A DNA stretch of 64,000 nt, taken from positions 124,001 to 188,000 of the forward strand of contig NZ_FNTV01000002.1 in NCBI RefSeq assembly GCF_900105965.1, written 5' to 3'. Below are positions 15,710 to 24,326 of this stretch, piece after piece. Position 1 is the first letter of the stretch; every line of letters begins with the position of its first letter. Both the position numbers and the translations under genes were made by a program. The notes below the pieces were generated by a model, which was not told where the DNA came from, made no database searches, and saw nothing but the letters and a program-made list of their open reading frames with translations. The stretch comes from Arthrobacter alpinus (GTDB lineage Bacteria; Actinomycetota; Actinomycetes; Actinomycetales; Micrococcaceae).

Positions 15710-17302
15710 ATGGATCGAATCGTGGCCACGGCTCGCCGGTCACCCCCGTTCACGTACAGAGGATTTGACGTCATCGCCACGCCTGACACCCTGCAGCGAA
15801 AGCCACACTTCTCCCGTCTGAGATCGGTTCAACTGGCGCCTATTTACGTAGGTTTTGTTGGCTTCTTGGTGTCCTTCGCTGCCAGTTGGGTACCGTCACT
15901 GTGGCGCGATGAGGCCGCTACTGCCTACGTGGCAAATCACACGACATCCGAACTATTCACCATAGTCGGGCAGATAGATGCAGTCTTCGGACTGTATTAC
16001 TGGCTGATGCATGAATGGCTATCGGTGGTCGGAACGAATCCGTTGACACTGCGATTTCTGAGCGCCGTCGCGGTGGGCGTGGGCGCCGCCGCCGTCACCG
16101 CAACCGGGACACGCCTTTATCGGACCAGTTTCGGGATCGTCGCCGGCCTGCTCTTCGCCATCCTGCCCCGGATGACCACCATGGGCATCGAAGCACGGTC
16201 CTATGCCTTGTGCGCCGCCATGGCGGCGGTTCTAGGCTGGCTCACAGTAGTTCTGTCTGATCGTGCCCGCGCACTGACAGCCGTCTTCTACTTCCTGGTG
16301 GGTACATTCGCCGTCTACCTGCACATGTACGCCGTTCTAGTTGTTGGCACACTGTGGCTCTCCGGCATGTTTCTCGCCCGCACCAAGAAGTCACGAATAT
16401 GGCTCTCGTTTGCCAGTGCAGGGGTGTTTGCGGCCACCATTCCGCTGCTGTTGCTGGCCAAGAATCAAGCTGGTGCGCAGATCAGCTGGATCAATTCCTC
16501 GCCCTTGCGGATGATGTACCAAGCCGTTGTTGAGCAGTATTTTCCGTACAAGACCGTGGTTCGTTTCACGACCCCTGACCAGGAATGGGTGCGCGTTGTC
16601 GCCACGGTCCTGGCTGTTGTTGCGTGGCTGCTCATTGCAGTCGTCGTCGTACGCGGCTGGAAGCAATACCGCCGACTACTTATCTTTTCTTTGCCGAGCG
16701 TGGTGTTACCAACGACGCTGGTGCTGGCCTATTCACTGGCTGTCTCACCGGTCTACACGCCAAAGTACCTGATCGCCACCGTCCCTGCGTTCGCCATCTT
16801 GCTAGCGTGTGCGCTCTTCTCCCTCCGGCGTACGTGGGTGCAAGCAACGGCGGTTGTCTTGTTGGTAGGCCTGATCGTCCCGATCTATATTGCCCAACGC
16901 CAACCAAATGCGAAGTTCGTTATCGATGACTATTCCTTCATCGCCGAGACCGTGGACCACAATGCCAGGGAAGGGGACGGGATTCTCTTTGACTCCAGCC
17001 CTGGAGACCCCATTGAATCAGGGCGCAACGCGATTTCCGGCTATCCTCAAGCTTTTAGTAAAACACTGGATATGGCCGAAGTAACCGGGCCGGCCCGGCT
17101 CACCACTCCGTGGTCGCCCCAACTCTCCTTCAACCAAATACACCAAGTCGTCGAACAGACACCCAGGATTTGGCTGGTCACAACACCCCAGCGGGACAAC
17201 AACGCGAACGCTGATTATGCTGCAGAACTAACGCAACTCGGGTTCCGGGAAGTCAGTCGATTCGCCGGCCCCACCCACATCGTGCTGCTCTGGAGCCGAT
17301 GA
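15710..17302 (+). CDS. GT-C family membrane glycosyltransferase (PMT/ArnT-like)
   Basis: A roughly 530-residue polytopic membrane protein with about ten helices. The first helix is followed by SLWRDEAATAY, the acidic motif in the first extracytoplasmic loop of GT39/GT83-like enzymes, which move sugars from polyprenyl-phosphate donors. IEARSYALCAAMAA at about residue 165 is also typical of this superfamily. The C-terminal 140 residues form a soluble extracytoplasmic domain (FVIDDYSFIAETVDH, IWLVTTPQRDNN). The substrate is unknown; a mannosyl or arabinosyl donor acting on cell-wall glycans is plausible. ATG 15710 is chosen; TTG 15680 would add 10 residues. It is monocistronic and has no glycan operon around it. 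Confidence 0.8.
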   Translation: MDRIVATARRSPPFTYRGFDVIATPDTLQRKPHFSRLRSVQLAPIYVGFVGFLVSFAASWVPSLWRDEAATAYVANHTTSELFTIVGQIDAVFGLYYWLMHEWLSVVGTNPLTLRFLSAVAVGVGAAAVTATGTRLYRTSFGIVAGLLFAILPRMTTMGIEARSYALCAAMAAVLGWLTVVLSDRARALTAVFYFLVGTFAVYLHMYAVLVVGTLWLSGMFLARTKKSRIWLSFASAGVFAATIPLLLLAKNQAGAQISWINSSPLRMMYQAVVEQYFPYKTVVRFTTPDQEWVRVVATVLAVVAWLLIAVVVVRGWKQYRRLLIFSLPSVVLPTTLVLAYSLAVSPVYTPKYLIATVPAFAILLACALFSLRRTWVQATAVVLLVGLIVPIYIAQRQPNAKFVIDDYSFIAETVDHNAREGDGILFDSSPGDPIESGRNAISGYPQAFSKTLDMAEVTGPARLTTPWSPQLSFNQIHQVVEQTPRIWLVTTPQRDNNANADYAAELTQLGFREVSRFAGPTHIVLLWSR

Positions 17303-17323
17303 CAAGTTCTGCACAACCAGTCA

Positions 17324-18261
17324 CTAAGCGGAGGGCTCTGATTCGGACATGATGCCCAGGAACGAGCCACCTTCCTCATCGGTGGCAGGCTGCGGTGTCC
17401 CGGATCCTTCAGCCAGCAGATTGGCCCGGGCAGCATCCCAGGCGCGGTCCTCGCCGGCGGGTTGGACATGGTCGTCCCTGAGTTAGTTGATGGTTTCTTC
17501 CCCGTCATAGGCCATCAAGAGGGGGAGTCCACCCACCTATTGGGTGTAGTTGTAGTGGAGCTCGGCCTGCTCCTGGGCGACCATGGTCGGGTCGATGATC
17601 TTGGCCCGGGGCCGGGCCAGCAGGTCCTCGGCGGGCATCGCATCGATGATGGATCCGGCGGCTTTGGCGGTCATCCGTGCGAAGTAGTCCTCGAGCATGG
17701 GCTTCCACTCCCGCTCGGGGGCGTTGGGAATTGTTCGTGCCCCCGGGAGCGCCTAGGGCAGGTACTTTCTGGCCAAGGCAAGGTAACTGCCGGGCAAGTC
17801 CGCCGGAAGTTCACTCATCAGTGTGTAGAAGTTGACGGTCACCAACTCCGTCGCCCGGCCTCTTCGCGGGGCCGGGGGACACGGCTGCCTTTCGCCTTGG
17901 GCCAGACATCCCCACTCTGCTCATCCCGCATCACACCGGCGGTGAACGTGGCCAGTTTCCGGGCAAACTTCACGGCGTGCGGAATCGAGGTTTCCTCACT
18001 GCCCTCCACCAACACCTGGTACACGGCCTGGGCACCGATCACCGATGCCGTCACCTGCTCCGGGACGTCCTCGAGCTCCACCTCAAAGGGGCCGTCAATC
18101 GTGAAACAGTACCCGCGGCGCGCACCGCGAACCACCATCAACGAGTCAGAATCGCGGGTGTGTTCGACATCGATGTCGAGCCCGGATCTGCTCCGCACCA
18201 GCGCCAGCAACTCGTCAAAGCCCAAAAGGGCCTCGGCGTAGACGGACAGATCGAAGGAGAT
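17324..18261 (-). pseudogene. Decayed paralogue of the toxin immunity gene
   Basis: The reverse strand encodes a relative of the 18336-19508 protein that is clearly broken. The start is ATC where the paralogue has ATG (SFDLSVYAEALLGFDELLALVRS follows). The first 130 residues match closely (SDSLMVVRGARRGYCFTIDGPFE, VSIPHAVKFARKLA-type). A one-base indel at a C run near 17860 shifts the frame. The second frame then holds ARKYLP followed by TAG (17753-17755) where the paralogue has GAG. It continues in frame through TAG (17537) and TAA (17483) to a last TAG at 17324. The C-terminal part differs from the paralogue, so it was once an immunity protein for another toxin. Confidence 0.75.
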
Positions 18262-18335
18262 GAGATAAGGCTTCTATTGATGAGTGACGCGGGGCAGGGT
18301 AGATGAGTTCGTGGCGATCCGGCTTGTGTGTGGAG

Positions 18336-19508
18336 TCAGTGACGTGATGGATTGGGTGCTAGGCGTGCAGGGACAATTTTGGCGGCTTGGTCAAGTAGTC
18401 CATCCGAATTCGGGATGGATTGGAGATCGCTGGGGATCCAGGGCTGGGTCGGGTCGGGTAGTAAAGCCGTGAGTTGGTCTCGGTTCAGGGGTTCTTCTGA
18501 CCACGAGTGGAAAAGGTTGTCATCGTGCATTTCCCTATGGCCGGTGAGGTGCGGTGAGACAAGCTGGACGTAGTCGGGGCTAAACCACGTCCACCAGTGA
18601 GGGTAAGGGTGCAGTCCTTTCCACGTGCCTCCGATGGCACCTAATAATCTTCGTTCGCTTGCGGACGTGCTCCCAAAGCCGCGTTGGCTCAATACAAATT
18701 CACGTAGCACTTCGGCGCTGGCGAAGAAGCTTCGTGACTCAGTTGCGAATGCTATAAAGAAGGCCTGGAGCGCATCACGCCACTGCCGATCGCTAAAGAC
18801 GGTCTTGTCAAGATAGAGCGAAAGTCTTCCAACAGGCATCTCCGAATCTTTGTCGTAGTATCCCCCACAGACTGGATAATTGCCGACGAGAGACAGGCCG
18901 GACGACCCGGTGTTGTCGGCGGCGTCGATGAATGCTTGGTCGCCATCACGAGCCAGATTGCCTCGCAATGGTTCATATTCGCCGAATCGTCGGGGTAGGG
19001 CTTCGGGCAAATACTTCCGAGCAAGGCGGAGGAAAATTTGCGGTAGATCATTCGGGCTGTCCTGATTGAGGAAGTAGAAGATCACGTCAACACGGTCAGT
19101 AATCATTGAGCCAGAGGGTGCGGCGATCCGGTTGCCCTTCGATTTCGGCCACACGTCCTCGCTCTGCTCATCGAACACGGCCCCGCCACTGGTTTTAGCG
19201 AGCTTCCGCGCGAACTTCACGGCGTGGGGAACTGACACCTCATCGCTACCCTCCACCATTACTTGGTACACCGCTTTAGCGCCCAGTACCGAGGCCGTGA
19301 CCTCCGCCGGCAAATCCTCAGCTTCAACCTCGAACGGGCCATCAATTGTGAAGCTATAGCCACGTTTAGCGCCACGGACCACCATCAACGATTCGGCGTC
19401 ACGCGAAAGTTCCCCTTCAACGTCGAGCCCGGCAGTGCCGCGCACCAACGCCAGCAGGTCATCAAGAGTCAGCGGGGACGGGGTGTAGACGGAAATGTCG
19501 TACGACAT
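18336..19508 (-). CDS. Probable immunity protein for the adjacent ALF-repeat toxin
   Basis: A 390-residue cytoplasmic-looking protein with two parts. The first 140 residues (SYDISVYTPSPLTLDDLLALV, LMVVRGAKRGYSFTIDGPFEVE) are shared with the pseudogene next door. The C-terminal 230 residues (FLRLARKYLPEALPRRFGEYEP, GRLSLYLDKTVFSDRQWRDALQAFF) look like the Imm-type proteins that follow polymorphic toxins, though I cannot name the family. It starts 31 nt after the toxin stop, on the same strand and within the same apparent operon, with AGGATCAAC-type spacing before the ATG. It would bind and neutralise the C-terminal nuclease. Position and paralogy support this more than motif evidence. Confidence 0.6.
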   Translation of the reverse strand: MSYDISVYTPSPLTLDDLLALVRGTAGLDVEGELSRDAESLMVVRGAKRGYSFTIDGPFEVEAEDLPAEVTASVLGAKAVYQVMVEGSDEVSVPHAVKFARKLAKTSGGAVFDEQSEDVWPKSKGNRIAAPSGSMITDRVDVIFYFLNQDSPNDLPQIFLRLARKYLPEALPRRFGEYEPLRGNLARDGDQAFIDAADNTGSSGLSLVGNYPVCGGYYDKDSEMPVGRLSLYLDKTVFSDRQWRDALQAFFIAFATESRSFFASAEVLREFVLSQRGFGSTSASERRLLGAIGGTWKGLHPYPHWWTWFSPDYVQLVSPHLTGHREMHDDNLFHSWSEEPLNRDQLTALLPDPTQPWIPSDLQSIPNSDGLLDQAAKIVPARLAPNPSRH

Positions 19509-19538
19509 GTGTTGATCCTTTCCAGAGTTCTCAGGAGG

Positions 19539-22500
19539 CTAAGGGAAAACCCCGGGCCGAAAGACAGGGGTTGCCCAATCTCCGGGATTGGCAAGATCCG
19601 CGGGGAGACGTCGAATTACGATGACGCCCTTGTCGATTTTTTCTTGAATTTTACCCAAGATCTCGGTGTGAGCACCAACGTAAAGTATGAGTTTCCCTGG
19701 GTTCCCGTCGATTTTATTGCTTTGGGCGTACGCTAAGAAATCTTCAAGTTGGCGCGTCAGGTATAGCTTCTTGACATTTTTTACGTCGATTAGGTTATTC
19801 GCGTCGACACCATCAGGGACGCGGAAATGAAATCCAATCCCATTCTTGTTTGGGATTTGTAGGTATGGCTTCCCAGCAGTCGACAGACCGACGACTTGTT
19901 CTGCCCACCGTCCAAGGTAGCCCACAGTGTAGATTCTCTTACCGGCGGAGTCTTTGAGGGCCTTCCCCAGCGAGTCGACGTAGCTCGCAGGGTTCTTGGG
20001 TTGAAGTGGACAAGTCTTGTCTCCTGCAGCGGCCCTCAGTGCGTTTGCCGGGTTGACCTTCAAGGTCTTTGACCCAGAGTAACCTGCTGTTATCACGGCT
20101 CGTGTTGGGCTTTGGGAATTATTGAAGCTGGCGAGTTTCGCCGCGACACCGACTACGCATGATGTAGCAGTTGCTGAGTACTTCTCAACGACGGTCCGGG
20201 CCCATTTGTTTTTGGCGACGAATTCTAGGGCTTTGGGGACGAGCTTGCCGATCATGCCGAGGACTTTGCCTGCTTTGAAGATTTTCCCGATGGGCAGTGC
20301 ACTGATGAGGGCCATGGCGCAGGCGGCGATGTCGCCTTTGGTGAAGCAATTGATAACGTCGGTGACGCCGAAGAAGTCTAGGAGGAGTTGGCCGCCTTCT
20401 TTGATGATGAAGTCGAGGATGCTCCCTTGGCCGAGGACCGATCGAGCGTCTTTGAGCTCTTGAGTGGCAGCGGCCCCGCCAGCGAGATTTGCCGCATCCA
20501 GTTCTTCGCTGGAAACGATCCCGGATAGATTCATCAGTTTTTTTGTGAGTCTGGCCGCCCGGTCTTCCTCCTGTTGGAGTGTTGTGGCAGCTTGCGTTGC
20601 AACCGTTGCAGCTTCTGCAGCCTCGGCGGCGTCCAGGCCGGCTTGCGCTGCTGATGCGGATGCTTGGGCTGCGGCAGTGTTGGCAATGGCTGCTGCTGAT
20701 GCTGCCATTGCTGCAGATTGGGCGGCATTGGCTGCGTGGTTTTGAGCGAGGTTAGCGTCGCTGCGGGCTTGGGTTGCGGCTTGCTGTGCGGTCGCTGCAG
20801 ATTGGGCGGCTTGGTTCGCTGAGGCGGTTGCTGCATCTGCGTGGTTCTTCGCTTCAGTGCCTGCTGATGCTGCAGTGTTTGCGAAGCCTGTGGCTTGTTG
20901 TGCGTACTTTTGGGCTTCGGTTGCGGCGTTCCTTGCCTTGGCCGCTGCTTGGGCTGCGGTGGCCGCATTGGCTTGCGCTGTTGCTGCGTTTTTCGCAGCT
21001 CCAGCGATCATAGAGGTCACGGCTGAAACGTGGGCGGCGGTTTGATAGTCACGGTCTTCGGCGTCGTACCTGCCTGATTGCACGAAGCGGCGGACATCAT
21101 CACGTGGCCCGTTCAGGGCTACTTCGGCGGCAACTTTGACTTCAGGACTGCCCGTGGCAAGAAGTTGGTAGGCGGTTATGCGGTCATCAAGGCGCTGGGC
21201 GGCGTCGTAGCCTTCATCGAGGAAAATACTGACCGCGGCCTGGTCGGTACTGGCCAGCGACACCTCGGCAGCTTTCTTAGCCTCGGTTCCACCCTCGACC
21301 ATAATCTTGTAGGCGGCCTGACGCTGGATCGGGTTTTCAATGGCCTGGTGACCCGTTGTTAGGAACTCGGTGATGTCTTCGGGGCTGGTTTCCATAGCTT
21401 CTTCAGCCGCGTAGCTGATGTCTGCATTGTCGCTGGCCACGTAGGTGAGTGCTTCGTCCCATTCGTCTTGTTCGACCGCAACGCTGCGGCCTTCGGTGAA
21501 GTACTCCTTGATTTGCTCGTTCGTACCGGTAATTGCGTTCTGGGCGCCGGCTTGAACCCAAGGACCGCCTACTTGCATCAAACCTACGAGGGCTATCCGA
21601 GCTTCGGGAATGAGTTGATCAAGATCTGCACCCGGCGTCGTCAACTTGGTTACCAGGGAGTCCGTTTGGGCTGCTGCCGTGGTGGCCGCTTGGGCCCTCA
21701 TTTTTTCTTCGTGCAGTCGGGTCGCTTCGATGTCAGCAGCGGCCTGGGCACGCTTGATCCCAAAGTCCTTCTCGGCGGTCAGTCTGGCTGCGTCAACTTT
21801 TCGAGCAGTAGCTTCGACAGTCTTGGCTTGCGCGACTGCGGCTGACGCGGCATCGGCCGCTGACTTTGCGGCCGTGGCTGCTTGCTGGGACTTTGCTGCA
21901 GCGGTTGCGGCGACGCCAGCGTGTGCAGCTGCGTCATCTGCTGCCGCTGCGGCATTGTTTGCATGGGTTATTGCTTCACTGGCAGCTTTTCGGGCTTCCT
22001 CAGCGACGGTCTTAGTCTCGTTGGCCAAGGCGATGACTCGTTGGGTGGCTTGTTCGGCACGATCAGCGGCCGCGGCAGCTCGGCCTGCGGCGGCCCTGGC
22101 ATGGGCTGCCTGTTCGGCAGATACACCAGCTTCATTGCTGGCGGCCATCGCTGAAGCCGCGGCTGCCTGCGAGTGGCCCCCGGCACTAGAGGCGGAGTTC
22201 GCGGCAATAAGTGATTGTTCGACGGCAGTTATGGCTGCGGCAACAGCATCCACGGCCTTCTTGGCGTTGGTTGCGGCGTCACGAGCCTGAACGGCCGCAG
22301 CTTTGGCGGCAGCGGCCTGCGATGCGTCACTTGCGGCCGCGGCAGCAGAATTTTGGGCTGCGGCAGCGGCGTTATTTGCCCGCGCGGTAGCCGCCGCAGC
22401 GTTGGCCGCAGCGTTGGCTGCAGCCAACATGGCTTCGTGAGCAGCCTGGGCCGCATTGACAGCGATATCAGCGGCTAGAGCTGCCTGATCCGCCAGGGAA

Positions 22501-23438
22501 GCGGCCCTGCTCGCGGCCGCGCCTGCCTTCGCTGCAGAGGCCTTGGCCGCTGCAGCTTCTTGGGCAGCGCGAGCTGTTGCTTGTTTAGCCATGCGAGCGG
22601 CGTCAACAGCTTGATCCGCGGACTTTTGAGCCAGAGCCATTTGTGTCGTGGATAGATCACTAGCGGACTTTGCTTGCGCGGCCAGCTGGCTAATAGTGGC
22701 CGTTTCGATGTCGTGGGACGCTGCGACGAACTGACCGTACCGTAAGAAATCTTGTACCGCGTTCGGGGTACTGGAATTGAGTGCTGCTGCTGCAGCGGTT
22801 TGAACACTTGGAGATCCGGAGGCTTGGAGCTGGTAGGCGCTCATGCGGTTGTCGGTGGTACTGGCGACTTCTTGACCGGTCAGGATAAAGTCCTGGACGG
22901 CTGCTTCTGTCCCCGCGTTAAGGGCTTTCTGTGCAGCCTTTTTGACCTGTGGTGTTCCGGTGTTGAGAAATTGATAAGTTTCTAGCCGGTCATCGGTAAG
23001 CCATGCTTGCTTCCAACCGGTAGCGACGAATTCGCGAAGGGAGGTGTCCGTATTTGTGTCGAGGGCTTCTTGGGCTTTGGTTCGGACAGTTTTTCCACCG
23101 AACAAAGTCAGCTTCAGCGTCATGAGCCGGTAGTCCTGGTTCAGGCTGTCATGCTGCCCACCAGCGATGAACGCCTGAATCTGTTCCGGCCCACCCTGCA
23201 ATGCGGCCTTAGCAGCCTCACGAGTTGTCTCGCCACCGGACTTCCAAAGCCTGACAACACCGGCAGCGTCGACAGCCGGACTCAGCGGCAGAGATGCATC
23301 GCTCGAAGACGGTCCAGAAACAGCGGCGGATGGCTCAGCTCCGGAAAGCATACCCGCAACGAGTGCAACAACCAGCAGAGCAACGACAGACGTCGCCACC
23401 AAGTAAGCACGCAAGGCGCGCCGAATACTGAATACCAT
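19539..23438 (-). CDS. Secreted ALF-repeat polymorphic toxin with REase-like C-terminal domain
   Basis: A 1299-residue protein. It has a signal peptide or anchor (about residues 9-38), then ALF-type repeats of roughly 45 residues (AAKAALQGGPEQIQAFIAGG and similar, about residues 45-235). Next are a very alanine-rich coiled coil (about 250-590), a second ALF block (about 600-790) and a second alanine-rich coil (about 800-960). A hydrophobic stretch near 1020-1070 may help membrane passage. The last 140 residues look like a PD-(D/E)xK nuclease toxin of the Tox-REase-7 kind: GRWAEQVVG (Glu about 1180), LIDVKNVK (Asp about 1218, Lys about 1220), then a TRQLEDFLAYA helix. It would attack nucleic acid in neighbouring cells. 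The following gene is the likely immunity gene. Confidence 0.8.
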   Translation of the reverse strand: MVFSIRRALRAYLVATSVVALLVVALVAGMLSGAEPSAAVSGPSSSDASLPLSPAVDAAGVVRLWKSGGETTREAAKAALQGGPEQIQAFIAGGQHDSLNQDYRLMTLKLTLFGGKTVRTKAQEALDTNTDTSLREFVATGWKQAWLTDDRLETYQFLNTGTPQVKKAAQKALNAGTEAAVQDFILTGQEVASTTDNRMSAYQLQASGSPSVQTAAAAALNSSTPNAVQDFLRYGQFVAASHDIETATISQLAAQAKSASDLSTTQMALAQKSADQAVDAARMAKQATARAAQEAAAAKASAAKAGAAASRAASLADQAALAADIAVNAAQAAHEAMLAAANAAANAAAATARANNAAAAAQNSAAAAASDASQAAAAKAAAVQARDAATNAKKAVDAVAAAITAVEQSLIAANSASSAGGHSQAAAASAMAASNEAGVSAEQAAHARAAAGRAAAAADRAEQATQRVIALANETKTVAEEARKAASEAITHANNAAAAADDAAAHAGVAATAAAKSQQAATAAKSAADAASAAVAQAKTVEATARKVDAARLTAEKDFGIKRAQAAADIEATRLHEEKMRAQAATTAAAQTDSLVTKLTTPGADLDQLIPEARIALVGLMQVGGPWVQAGAQNAITGTNEQIKEYFTEGRSVAVEQDEWDEALTYVASDNADISYAAEEAMETSPEDITEFLTTGHQAIENPIQRQAAYKIMVEGGTEAKKAAEVSLASTDQAAVSIFLDEGYDAAQRLDDRITAYQLLATGSPEVKVAAEVALNGPRDDVRRFVQSGRYDAEDRDYQTAAHVSAVTSMIAGAAKNAATAQANAATAAQAAAKARNAATEAQKYAQQATGFANTAASAGTEAKNHADAATASANQAAQSAATAQQAATQARSDANLAQNHAANAAQSAAMAASAAAIANTAAAQASASAAQAGLDAAEAAEAATVATQAATTLQQEEDRAARLTKKLMNLSGIVSSEELDAANLAGGAAATQELKDARSVLGQGSILDFIIKEGGQLLLDFFGVTDVINCFTKGDIAACAMALISALPIGKIFKAGKVLGMIGKLVPKALEFVAKNKWARTVVEKYSATATSCVVGVAAKLASFNNSQSPTRAVITAGYSGSKTLKVNPANALRAAAGDKTCPLQPKNPASYVDSLGKALKDSAGKRIYTVGYLGRWAEQVVGLSTAGKPYLQIPNKNGIGFHFRVPDGVDANNLIDVKNVKKLYLTRQLEDFLAYAQSNKIDGNPGKLILYVGAHTEILGKIQEKIDKGVIVIRRLPADLANPGDWATPVFRPGVFP

Positions 23439-23744
23439 TGATTCCCCAAGATCGTGTGGTTGATGACGGCTTCAAAAATACCAATTCTGAGCCCAGACAA
23501 AATTCAAGTCTATGGATTGTCGGAGCCATGAGTTTCTGCATGCCCAACATAGTTTTACATGCCAAAGCGTGATGCAGATAACGACACGCAAGAAAAATGT
23601 TATTCTACGCTTTGCCGAGAATACTCAGATTCCGCCACGGCCAACAAACAGCATTCATTGGGCTCAGTGGGAGAGAAATGGGCTCGAAAACGTCACGAAA
23701 TCTAGCCACGCCATGCCGATTCTTCGGCACTAATAGGGGGAACC
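23439..23744. promoter_or_regulatory. Divergent promoter region with inverted repeat
   Basis: This 306-nt gap separates the toxin gene from a secreted-protein gene on the other strand, so both promoters should lie here. It is AT-rich compared with its surroundings. An 8-bp inverted repeat CAAAGCGT (23563-23570) / ACGCTTTG (23607-23614) is a candidate operator. No gene is visible. Confidence 0.4.
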
Positions 23745-24254
23745 ATGAAAATTAAACGTACGGCAGCAATTGTTGCTGCCACGACAGCGTCTCTATGCGT
23801 CATTGCCATAGTCGCAGGGCCTGGAGCGGCGGCTTTTCCAACGCAAAAATCGGAATCGAAATCCTTGGCGCAAAACACACAGGATGGGCCAGTATTCACT
23901 GTAGAAAACTACGTTCATCCCGAAGCGGACCGTTTAGGTGAGGAACTAGGGATCAAACTAAAAGACGGCAACGGAAATATGATCTACGTCGAGTGCACCC
24001 CTGATGGCTCCCTAATTCGAGTCGAATCAATAGATGCAACCGGAAACGTCGTCTGTTTCCAGGCAACAGGTTCACCTGCATGGCTGAACATGGAAATCAC
24101 GGGATCCTTCGGCGTCCAAACCGGACAGAAGCCCGTCGACGTCACTTCAACTCTCGACGGGAAAGAAGCAAAGATGACTGTCCCGAAAAACTCCGTCAAG
24201 CCCGTCGGAGTCGCCGACGGCGAATCAGTCGTCGTCCAGCTCAAAGTGAACTGA
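23745..24254 (+). CDS. Secreted hypothetical protein, 169 aa
   Basis: A small exported protein. The N-terminus MKIKRTAAIVAATTASL with a hydrophobic core up to GPGAAAF is a Sec signal peptide. The mature part contains VENYVHPEADRLGEELGIKL. Two cysteines (VECTPDG, VCFQATG) probably form a disulfide. A beta-rich C-terminus ends VADGESVVVQLKVN. I do not recognise the family. The ATG follows AGGGGGAACC. It lies 72 nt upstream of the protease/GH25/SLH gene on the same strand, so the two may be co-expressed and act outside the cell. Confidence 0.7.
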   Translation: MKIKRTAAIVAATTASLCVIAIVAGPGAAAFPTQKSESKSLAQNTQDGPVFTVENYVHPEADRLGEELGIKLKDGNGNMIYVECTPDGSLIRVESIDATGNVVCFQATGSPAWLNMEITGSFGVQTGQKPVDVTSTLDGKEAKMTVPKNSVKPVGVADGESVVVQLKVN

Positions 24255-24326
24255 CCTGACATGCCGTCAAATATTCAGCTGTCATCGTCTCGCCCAAATC
24301 ATTTCACCGATGGAAGAACTTCACTT

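Noticed and set aside
17462..18241. A 259-codon plus-strand frame opposite the immunity pseudogene
   Set aside because: It has no recognisable domain and mirrors the decayed minus-strand gene, whose homology to the neighbouring protein is clear. A gene of this length is a chance opening.
20464..22478. Several long plus-strand frames, alanine- and leucine-rich, opposite the ALF-toxin gene
   Set aside because: They are antisense images of the alanine-rich coiled coil of the toxin (GC-rich repetitive codons keep the other frames open). The minus-strand gene has a start, signal peptide and repeats.
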